Assembly: GCA_023247835.1 (NCBI GenBank)
Contig: JAHFFU010000034.1
Span: 3,115 to 8,310 of the forward strand
Length of the DNA: 5,196 nt
Source of the DNA: Candidatus Bathyarchaeota archaeon
Lineage (GTDB): Archaea > Thermoproteota > Bathyarchaeia > 40CM-2-53-6 > FEN-987
Direction: 5' to 3'
Shown here: positions 1 to 4,808 of the stretch, piece by piece
Layout: each line of letters opens with the position of its first letter
Numbering within the stretch: position 1 is the first letter of the stretch
The notes under the pieces: generated by a model
The model's input: only the letters and a program-made list of their open reading frames with translations
What the model was told of the DNA's origin: nothing
Database searches by the model: none
Translations under genes and position numbers: made by a program

Positions 1-8
1 ATCTCTTG

Positions 9-671
9 TTACTCCAACAGGTCCTTGGCCCAAGCCGACAAGTCTCGAACCGTTTCTTCACCAACTTCATGTGCCATTTGATATTCTCTGTATTGCACAT
101 TGGCTCCGGCCTTTTTCAGTAGCTCTGCGGACTCGCGGCCGAGCTGCACGGGTATGACTTGGTCGTACGTCCCGTGTGAGATAAAAGCGGAAAAGCCGTC
201 AAGCTTCTCCAGCTTTAGCCGTAAGCCGGATCGTTGCGGGATGTACCCGCTCAAGGCTGCGACTCCAAGAAACGAACCCGGATCTAGGAGCGCCGCAGCG
301 TACGCCATCACAGTCCCCTGACTGAAACCTAGAAGGATGACTCGCCCAGGATTCACGGGATAACCCACCTCAATATCAGTTATGAACCGACGGAGCAGGT
401 CTAGGCTCGCACGAAACGTCTGAGGGTGTGGTACCTGTTCTTGGCTCAAATCATACCAAGCGAAACCCACTCCGAACGTGAAGGGAAGCGGCGCACGTGG
501 GGAAATCACTAGCGCGTCAGTCAAACCCAGTGAGGACACCAGGGGTATCAAATCGTTCTCGTCCGTCCCGCGACCATGCAATGCAACGATCGTGGAATAC
601 TGGTTCGCTGTTTTCGCGGGATAATTGATAACGTGTTCAAGCGACGCCGTTATCGACTTTCCCTCATTCAT
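9..671 (-). CDS. Phospholipase/carboxylesterase family alpha/beta hydrolase
   Basis: A 220-residue serine hydrolase of the phospholipase/carboxylesterase family (Abhydrolase_2 type), the usual full length for the family. The catalytic triad is visible: Ser117 in the nucleophile elbow GFSQG (115-119), Asp170 in HGTYDQVIP, and His201 in MAHEV. The oxyanion-hole segment LHGRG lies at 31-35, followed by the acidic TDENDL stretch typical of the family. There is no signal peptide or membrane segment, so it should be cytoplasmic and act on short-chain or acyl-thio esters; the true substrate cannot be read from sequence. The ATG at 671 is preferred because the first beta strands follow directly and a GGAGGG motif lies upstream. 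It is divergent from the aminotransferase gene, and a link between the two is not evident. Members are often annotated as phospholipase or predicted esterase; family assignment is firm, specificity is not. Confidence 0.93.
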   Translation of the reverse strand: MNEGKSITASLEHVINYPAKTANQYSTIVALHGRGTDENDLIPLVSSLGLTDALVISPRAPLPFTFGVGFAWYDLSQEQVPHPQTFRASLDLLRRFITDIEVGYPVNPGRVILLGFSQGTVMAYAAALLDPGSFLGVAALSGYIPQRSGLRLKLEKLDGFSAFISHGTYDQVIPVQLGRESAELLKKAGANVQYREYQMAHEVGEETVRDLSAWAKDLLE

Positions 672-684
672 TGTGTCGATTCTA

Positions 685-690
685 CCCTCC
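685..690 (-). promoter_or_regulatory. Shine-Dalgarno candidate for the esterase
   Basis: On the minus strand this reads GGAGGG, ending 13 nt before the ATG at 671. The match to the archaeal 16S 3' end (AGGAGG type) is good, but the spacer is longer than usual, so its use is uncertain. If it works, the esterase mRNA must carry a leader, unlike the neighbouring genes without such motifs. Confidence 0.5.
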
Positions 691-709
691 GGAAAACTTG
701 TTATCGTGC

Positions 710-728
710 AGAGCGTGTCACGTACTCT
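710..728. promoter_or_regulatory. Imperfect dyad in the divergent esterase/aminotransferase gap
   Basis: The arms AGAGCGTG (710-717) and CACGTACTCT (719-728) are complementary around a single central T, with a 2-nt TA bulge between CACG and CTCT. The core CGTG-T-CACG is perfect. It lies 12-30 nt upstream of the aminotransferase ATG, where a bound protein would cover the core promoter. A regulator site is possible; an accidental dyad is also possible. I see no convincing TATA box in this 68-bp gap. Confidence 0.35.
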
Positions 729-739
729 CGTTGAAAGTT

Positions 740-1867
740 ATGAAGCTTCAGCCTTTTGAGATGGAACGTTGGCAATCAACTTGGGAGAACCAAGTCGAAT
801 ACAACCTTTCCGAAAGCGGAATCCAACCGCTCAAACTCAGTGAGGTGCTAGACGGCGATACGTTTGGTTTGCTCAACCAATCATTAGGATACCCTCAAAC
901 AAATGGAACTGAAGAATTGAGAAAAGCAATTGCGACCATGTATCCCAAAGCCACGGCCGACGATCTATTGGTAACGAATGGAAGCTCAGAAGGAAACTTC
1001 GTCACGCTTTGGTCGTTCCTCAAAAGAGGCGCCGAAGTGGCCGTGATGCTTCCAAACTATATGCAAATCTGGGGCTTAGCAAAGACAATGCAAGCTAAGG
1101 TCAGGCCATTTTGGCTGAAGGAAGGTCCAGACCAGTGGTCCCTCGATTTGCCTGCTTTAGAAAAGGTCGTGAACAAGAGGACAGTGCTCATCGCCATATG
1201 CAATCCCAACAATCCAACAGGTGCCGTAATGGATGAAGAAGCGGTAGATGGGGTCTGTAAAATCGCGACAAAGGCAGGTGCATGGATTCTATCCGACGAA
1301 GTGTACCACGGTGCAGAACTAGATGGGAAGGAGACCCCTACATTTTGGGGTAGGTATGGCAAGGTTATAGTCACGAATGGCCTGTCGAAAGCCTACGGCC
1401 TACCAGGCCTAAGGATCGGCTGGGCAGTAGCCGGCAAGGAGTTCGCAACCAAACTGTGGTCTTACCACGACTACACCACTATTGGTCCCAGCGCCCTAAG
1501 CGATTACATTGCGAGGAAAGTTCTGCAACCGGAAGAGCGAGCAAAGATTTTGGGGCGAACTCGGGAAATACTCCGATCGAACCTGTCGGTTCTACGGGAT
1601 TGGGTGGACGAACATCGCGAGTACTTGTCTTTCGTTCCACCCAAGGCCGGAGCCATTGCCTTCCTCAAGTATTCCCTCAAAGTCAATTCAACCCAGCTGG
1701 CGGACCGCCTCCTACGTGAGAAGAGTACACTCATAGTGCCAGGTGACCACTTCGGCATAGATCATTACTTGCGAATAGGTTACGGATCCGAAAGGGAGCG
1801 TTTGGTTGCTGGCCTAGAGCGCGTCGGCGACATGCTTTCAGCCCTGCATAATACGCCAAAGCTTTAG
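740..1867 (+). CDS. PLP-dependent aminotransferase, class I/II (fold type I)
   Basis: A 375-residue cytoplasmic aminotransferase. The fold-type I landmarks are intact, numbering from the ATG at 740: NPNNPTG (about 155-161, with the Asn that contacts PLP), SDEVYH (about 185-190, Asp186 pairing with the pyridine nitrogen and Tyr189), the Schiff-base lysine Lys217 in NGLSKAYGLPGLRIGW, Arg225 for the phosphate, and a C-terminal Arg345 in YLRIGYG that normally grips the substrate carboxylate. The opening MKLQPFEMERW followed by YNLSESGIQPL is, from memory, characteristic of an archaeal class I/II subgroup, so the ATG at 740 is chosen. The frame runs open upstream to a TTG at 671, but the extra 23 residues are not conserved-looking and would run into the divergent esterase start. 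No Shine-Dalgarno is visible before 740, so a leaderless or near-leaderless mRNA is possible. The amino-donor specificity cannot be assigned. Confidence 0.95.
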   Translation: MKLQPFEMERWQSTWENQVEYNLSESGIQPLKLSEVLDGDTFGLLNQSLGYPQTNGTEELRKAIATMYPKATADDLLVTNGSSEGNFVTLWSFLKRGAEVAVMLPNYMQIWGLAKTMQAKVRPFWLKEGPDQWSLDLPALEKVVNKRTVLIAICNPNNPTGAVMDEEAVDGVCKIATKAGAWILSDEVYHGAELDGKETPTFWGRYGKVIVTNGLSKAYGLPGLRIGWAVAGKEFATKLWSYHDYTTIGPSALSDYIARKVLQPEERAKILGRTREILRSNLSVLRDWVDEHREYLSFVPPKAGAIAFLKYSLKVNSTQLADRLLREKSTLIVPGDHFGIDHYLRIGYGSERERLVAGLERVGDMLSALHNTPKL

Positions 1868-1907
1868 CCTCCAGTGGCCCACCGACTCGCGTGGAGATGA
1901 ACCGAAA

Positions 1908-1946
1908 GGTTTCAATTGCAGGAGGCAGCAGAATCGGTTTCAATTG
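1908..1946 (+). repeat. Two 11-bp direct repeats upstream of the zinc-ribbon gene
   Basis: The sequence GGTTTCAATTG occurs at 1908-1918 and again, identically, at 1936-1946, 28 bp apart start to start. Each copy contains the palindrome CAATTG. Both are in the 92-bp gap between the aminotransferase stop and the zinc-ribbon ATG, at about -52 and -24 relative to that ATG. There are only two copies and the intervening 17 bp are too short for a spacer, so this is not a CRISPR array. A paired protein-binding site or a small duplication are the likely readings. Confidence 0.6.
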
Positions 1947-1959
1947 TGAAGTATTGATA

Positions 1960-2139
1960 ATGAGTCAAGAAACAGCGCATGTGAAACTCAGGTGTATGGA
2001 GTGCAAAGCGAAGTTTGACAGCAAGTATGATGCTTTCGACACATCGGTTATAACAAATGTTGGCCAAGTCCTGCAGAACTTCATCTTCTGCCAACGATGC
2101 GCGAAGCGGGTCTCAGTCGTAGTGTTTGACATCAGATAG
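1960..2139 (+). CDS. Small two-CxxC zinc-ribbon protein, function unknown
   Basis: A 59-residue protein with two metal-binding knuckles, C12-M-E-C15 and C44-Q-R-C47, separated by 28 residues: the layout of a minimal zinc ribbon. The N-terminal part VKLRCMECKAKF and the C-terminal FIFCQRCAKRVSVVVF flank a middle part (about 19-42) containing NVGQVLQNFIF. I do not recognise a named family. Such stand-alone ribbons are common in archaea and may bind nucleic acid or a protein partner, but nothing here decides that. The ATG at 1960 is preferred because it lies just before the first knuckle; a GTG at 1891, ATG at 1897 and TTG at 1954 are in the same frame but would add an unlikely tail. No ribosome binding site is near the ATG. 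An 11-bp direct repeat lies in the upstream gap. The gene is 85 bp ahead of the FAD oxidoreductase on the same strand. The paired CxxC motifs are the main reason to call it real. Confidence 0.75.
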   Translation: MSQETAHVKLRCMECKAKFDSKYDAFDTSVITNVGQVLQNFIFCQRCAKRVSVVVFDIR

Positions 2140-2183
2140 AACTCGTAACGGATAAGCAAATTTCATCGCAGGTATGAGTAAGC

Positions 2184-2191
2184 TTTCTAAA
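2184..2191 (+). promoter_or_regulatory. Weak TATA-like element before the FAD oxidoreductase
   Basis: TTTCTAAA is the most TATA-like stretch in the 85-bp gap before the GTG at 2225. Its centre is about 37 nt upstream, which would put transcription start near 2213-2215 and leave a leader of about ten bases. The match to consensus is poor, and read-through from the zinc-ribbon gene is an equally good explanation. Confidence 0.25.
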
Positions 2192-2224
2192 GGCTTGACT
2201 CGTTCTATGGCTCGTTGAATTAGC

Positions 2225-3373
2225 GTGGGCAAAAATATCCTAATTCTCGGCGGCGGCTTTGGCGGTCTAGCGGCGGCCGACACTCTTCGAAGGGGCCTCG
2301 GTTCCGAGCACAAGGTGACGATGGTCGACAGGCAACCACTTTTCTTCATGGGACTGACTAAGCTCTGGATACTCAACGGCACAAGGCAAGTCGGTGAAAA
2401 ACCTGGTAATCGAACCCTGTTGGCCAAGCGGGGTATTGACTTCATCGAGGGCGAAGTGACTGCAATCAATGCTGCAAACAATGAAGTCCGTGTTGGAAAA
2501 CAGCGCCTCAACTATGATTACCTCGTAATCGCATTAGGAGCCGAATACTCGATTAGTTCGCCGAACGGCTTCGCTAGGCACGCCAAGAACTTGTATAGCG
2601 AAAGCGGGTGCGCAGAGATCCGGGATGTGCTACGTTCACTGAACGGTGGGACCGTGACTGTCCTAGTCTGTGGGGTGCCCTTCAAGTGTCCTCCTGCGCC
2701 TTACGAGGCGTCCATGATCATTGACGATGTTCTCAGAAAGAAAGGGGTCAGAGGTAAAGTGAAATTGCAAATAGTAACACCGGAGCCCCACCCACTTGGC
2801 ATACTCGGCCCTGAAGCCGGAAAGATGGTAACCACACTGCTCGCGGATCGAGGAATCGAGTACCATCCCTCGCAAAAGGTGAAGGAAATTCAACAGAAAG
2901 GTGTGCTGACCGAGGAAGGCAAGGAGATACCGCACGATTCGGTTTTCGCAATTCCCATACATGTTGCCCCATCCGTCCTGAAGGACTCTGGGCTCATTGA
3001 TGAGCCCGGATGGCTGCCGGTAGACTCAACAACGTTAGCCACAAAAATTCCGAACGTATATGCGGTCGGCGACTGCGCAGGCACTAAGATTCCGAAAGGA
3101 CTACTGCTCCCTAGGGCAGGCATCCTAGCCGAGGAGCAAGGAAAGGTTGTGGCACAGAACATCGTTCAGGAAATACAAGGAGAGAGCAAATCCGCCACCT
3201 TTGAGGGCCAAGGCGTGTGCTACATGGAGGTCGGGGATGGAAAGGCAGCACCGGTACGAGCGAACTTCTTTGCTCAACCGAGTCCAAAATGGGAATTTGA
3301 CCCGCCGAATGAAGAAGGATACCGCCAGAAACAGCATTTCTTGGAAGAACGAATGAAAGCTTGGTTCGGCTGA
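2225..3373 (+). CDS. FAD/NAD(P)-dependent oxidoreductase, sulfide:quinone reductase / FCSD-like
   Basis: A 382-residue two-dinucleotide-binding-domain flavoprotein. The N-terminal Rossmann motif GGGFGG (9-14) and acidic VDR (34-36) bind the FAD adenosine. LVIALGA (100-106) and VYAVGDCAG (278-286) are the other FAD-contact segments. FKCPPAPYE (153-161) matches the cysteine-bearing motif of flavocytochrome c sulfide dehydrogenase and sulfide:quinone reductases, and GVCYMEVGDG (330-339) matches their second, C-terminal cysteine region, so C155 and C332 may form a redox-active pair. Further cysteines are C129, C149 and C284. There is no signal peptide or transmembrane helix; the C-terminal EEGYRQKQHFLEERMKAWFG could be an amphipathic helix for membrane attachment. 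GTG at 2225 is the start: an in-frame TGA at 2216 blocks extension, and the Rossmann strand begins at residue 3. The substrate (sulfide, persulfide or NADH to quinone) is unproven. The EamA gene follows after 58 bp and may be co-transcribed. Confidence 0.92.
   Translation: MGKNILILGGGFGGLAAADTLRRGLGSEHKVTMVDRQPLFFMGLTKLWILNGTRQVGEKPGNRTLLAKRGIDFIEGEVTAINAANNEVRVGKQRLNYDYLVIALGAEYSISSPNGFARHAKNLYSESGCAEIRDVLRSLNGGTVTVLVCGVPFKCPPAPYEASMIIDDVLRKKGVRGKVKLQIVTPEPHPLGILGPEAGKMVTTLLADRGIEYHPSQKVKEIQQKGVLTEEGKEIPHDSVFAIPIHVAPSVLKDSGLIDEPGWLPVDSTTLATKIPNVYAVGDCAGTKIPKGLLLPRAGILAEEQGKVVAQNIVQEIQGESKSATFEGQGVCYMEVGDGKAAPVRANFFAQPSPKWEFDPPNEEGYRQKQHFLEERMKAWFG
2975..3010. repeat. Two adjacent perfect hairpins inside the FAD oxidoreductase gene
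   Basis: GTCCT and AGGAC (2975-2979 and 2982-2986) pair around a GA loop. Immediately after, GGGCTCAT (2990-2997) and ATGAGCCC (3000-3007) pair around TG, and the stem extends outward through a wobble pair and two more pairs to 2987-3010. The segment encodes residues about 252-262 of the flavoprotein, a loop region. The structure is a direct sequence fact; a function is not shown, and the coding frame is undisturbed. Confidence 0.5.
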
Positions 3374-3414
3374 GACGAACTTAGAATCCGCAATGAAGTT
3401 TCGCTGTTCCACCT

Positions 3415-3420
3415 AAGGAG
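3415..3420 (+). promoter_or_regulatory. Ribosome binding site that supports the TTG start of the transporter
   Basis: AAGGAG lies 11 nt before the TTG at 3432 and directly follows the in-frame TAA that limits the gene upstream. It is one of the best Shine-Dalgarno matches in the window. It supports the unusual TTG start and suggests initiation inside a polycistronic mRNA with the preceding oxidoreductase. Confidence 0.6.
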
Positions 3421-3431
3421 CGCTGGGGAAT

Positions 3432-4325
3432 TTGCAGTCGAAAGCCCCCGGCCTAGTTTTCACCGCCCTCTGTATCATCTGGGGCTCCACATGGTTAGGG
3501 ATAAAGATTGGACTAGAATTCCTTCCCCCATTCCTCTTTGCAGGAATTCGTTTCGCAACAGCCACAATAGCATTGTTCGTTTTGGCGAAGGTCCTTCACG
3601 CCCATGTGCCCAGAGACCGTTCGTCTTGGATGGTGATGCTATTCTTGGGTGTCTTTCAGATCAGCGTGCCATACGGTCTAGTCTTTTGGGCCGAACAATA
3701 CATATCATCAGGCCTGTCCGCCATCCTATTCGCCACCTTACCGTTTTTCGTTGTTATCTTAGCCCACATCATCGTCGACGAGAAGCTTACAAGAATGAAA
3801 GCCGCAGGAGTAATCCTTTCCTTTGCAGGCCTTCTGGCAATTTTTTGGAGAGACATCACCGCAGCACAAAATCTTGCAGCTCAGAGCTCCCTCTTTGGGA
3901 GCTTGGCCGTGGTTGGAAGCGCGGCCTCGGGGGGGTTGGCGAATGTTGTAGGCAAACAACACGCGGAGCAAATTGACCCCGCAGCCAATGTTCTGGTTCA
4001 GGCTTTGGTAGGAACAGCGGCGTTATTGTCTCTCGGTCTGGTCACCGAATGGAAATCAACTCTCAATTTTACCCCCGTTGCGGTTGTAGCGGTACTCTAC
4101 TTAGGGATAGTCGGCACGGCTCTCCCGTTTGTCGGACTATATTGGCTTCTGAAAAAGACTACTGCCACTAACGTTTCACTGATTACTTTCATTACGCCCA
4201 TTCTGGCGCTAATGCTAGGTTGGCTAGTCCTACAGGAAATTCCCGATCCCAATGGTGGCTTAGGGGCGACACTGATCTTGGCCGGGGTCTACTTGACCCT
4301 GAAACCAGCCCACCGATATATCTGA
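3432..4325 (+). CDS. EamA/DMT-family transporter (ten-helix permease)
   Basis: A 297-residue integral membrane protein of the drug/metabolite transporter superfamily, RhaT/YdcZ-like EamA type, at the normal length for a two-repeat, ten-helix member. The first EamA repeat spans about 8-138, with WGSTWLGIKIGLEFLPPF and EQYISSGLSAILFATLPFF as typical elements. The second spans about 154-290, with TNVSLITFITPILALMLGWLVLQE as the matching segment. These proteins usually export amino acids, nucleobases or other small metabolites through the cytoplasmic membrane; the substrate cannot be predicted. The start is TTG at 3432: an in-frame TAA at 3414 blocks extension, no ATG or GTG lies before the first helix, and AAGGAG sits 11 nt upstream. 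The start lies 58 bp after the oxidoreductase stop, which suggests internal translation initiation within a shared mRNA. A run of seven Gs at 3929-3935 does not disturb the frame. Confidence 0.93.
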   Translation: MQSKAPGLVFTALCIIWGSTWLGIKIGLEFLPPFLFAGIRFATATIALFVLAKVLHAHVPRDRSSWMVMLFLGVFQISVPYGLVFWAEQYISSGLSAILFATLPFFVVILAHIIVDEKLTRMKAAGVILSFAGLLAIFWRDITAAQNLAAQSSLFGSLAVVGSAASGGLANVVGKQHAEQIDPAANVLVQALVGTAALLSLGLVTEWKSTLNFTPVAVVAVLYLGIVGTALPFVGLYWLLKKTTATNVSLITFITPILALMLGWLVLQEIPDPNGGLGATLILAGVYLTLKPAHRYI

Positions 4326-4329
4326 AGAA

Positions 4330-4343
4330 TTTCTCTCGTTCTT
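4330..4343 (+). terminator. Pyrimidine-rich stretch after the transporter, possible terminator
   Basis: TTTCTCTCGTTCTT starts 5 nt after the transporter stop and fills the 16-bp gap between the convergent genes. Archaeal termination favours T-rich non-template strands, but this tract has no run of five Ts, so it is at best a weak terminator for the plus-strand transcript. Confidence 0.22.
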
Positions 4344-4755
4344 AGCGTTGTGCCAATTCCAACGCTATGTCGATGTTACGCGCTATCTCTTCCATGGGAG
4401 GTTCAATGCCCCGGTATATCTCCGTAATGCCGACCTCAGTCTTTAGCAGAACAAGGTAGGTTGGGTAGGCAGCGAACCTCAGGACGCGTCGGAAATCCTG
4501 CAATTTCTTCCTAAACTGATCGTCCTGCGAAACGTGAATTGAACCAAATTCGACTCGGTCATCGTATTTCTCGTGGATTTGGTTTGCGAGTTTCTCAAAG
4601 AGCGGCTTTTGGATTTCACATCCTGCACAACGGTCACGTGTTAAGGCGTAAACATAGACAGTCTTCTCTTGTTGGACCAAGAAATCTGTTGGCTCCTGAG
4701 CCGACAATTTTGCTTTGCCAAGGAATTCCTCATAGGTCAAACGAGATATGGGCAT
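4342..4755 (-). CDS. Thioredoxin-like protein with CAGC active site
   Basis: A 137-residue cytoplasmic protein with a thioredoxin fold. The strand KTVYVYALTRDRCAGC leads to a CxxC motif C43-A-G-C46 at the start of a helix (EIQKPLFEKLANQIHEKY), and a cis-proline candidate, Pro98 in AAYPTYLVLL, lies opposite it, as in thioredoxins. The motif differs from the classical WCGPC, and no Trp precedes the first cysteine, so it may not be a general thioredoxin. A thiol-disulfide or metal-related role is plausible, but no partner is visible here. No signal peptide or membrane anchor is seen. The ATG at 4755 is supported by a TATATA box centred about 27 nt upstream, which implies a leaderless mRNA; there is no Shine-Dalgarno. 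Its stop faces that of the EamA gene across 16 bp, and the DUF192 gene lies 53 bp upstream on the same strand. Confidence 0.85.
   Translation of the reverse strand: MPISRLTYEEFLGKAKLSAQEPTDFLVQQEKTVYVYALTRDRCAGCEIQKPLFEKLANQIHEKYDDRVEFGSIHVSQDDQFRKKLQDFRRVLRFAAYPTYLVLLKTEVGITEIYRGIEPPMEEIARNIDIALELAQR
4343..4367. repeat. 8-bp inverted repeat at the convergent gene junction
   Basis: TAGCGTTG (4343-4350) and CAACGCTA (4360-4367) are perfectly complementary around a 9-nt loop. The outer arm overlaps the TAA stop of the thioredoxin-like gene, so the hairpin could form at the 3' end of either transcript. No T-run follows it on either strand. An 8-bp match with a short loop is about what chance gives in a window this size, so only the location makes it worth noting. 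Confidence 0.4.
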
Positions 4756-4778
4756 ACTGAGTAGTTGGTTCAGCCGAC

Positions 4779-4786
4779 CTATATAC
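4779..4786 (-). promoter_or_regulatory. Archaeal TATA box of the thioredoxin-like gene
   Basis: On the minus strand this reads GTATATAG, with TATATA at 4785-4780. Its centre is about 27 nt upstream of the ATG at 4755, exactly where an archaeal TATA box sits relative to the transcription start. Transcription would thus begin at or next to the A of the ATG, giving a leaderless mRNA. It lies in the 53-bp gap after the DUF192 stop, so the thioredoxin-like gene probably has its own promoter even though the DUF192 gene reads toward it. Confidence 0.65.
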
Positions 4787-4808
4787 TCAAGCCTAAATCC
4801 AGCGAAGG

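Noticed and set aside
671..739. N-terminal extension of the aminotransferase from a TTG at 671
   Set aside because: The 23 extra residues do not resemble the family, the extension would start on the first codon of the divergent esterase, and a good ATG at 740 precedes the conserved PFEMERW opening.
1921..1925. GGAGG as a ribosome binding site
   Set aside because: It is 34 nt from the ATG at 1960, and the TTG and GTG codons just after it run into stops at once.
1908..1946. Degenerate CRISPR array (GTTTCAATT-like repeats)
   Set aside because: Only two 11-bp copies with a 17-bp gap, and no cas genes or further repeats.
1891..1959. Earlier starts (GTG 1891, ATG 1897) for the zinc-ribbon gene
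   Set aside because: The added residues cross the direct repeats and carry no recognisable domain; the ATG at 1960 sits right before the first CxxC.
2113..2511. 132-codon minus-strand frame over the start of the FAD oxidoreductase
   Set aside because: It lies opposite a gene with clear Rossmann motifs, and its translation is low in complexity with no recognisable domain.
3929..3935. Run of seven Gs as a frameshift or sequencing error in the transporter
   Set aside because: The second EamA repeat continues in the same frame with all expected helices, so the gene is intact.
3491..3976. 161-codon plus-strand frame within the transporter gene
   Set aside because: It is an alternative frame of a conserved membrane protein and is rich in Arg, Pro and Ser, as expected of a shadow reading.
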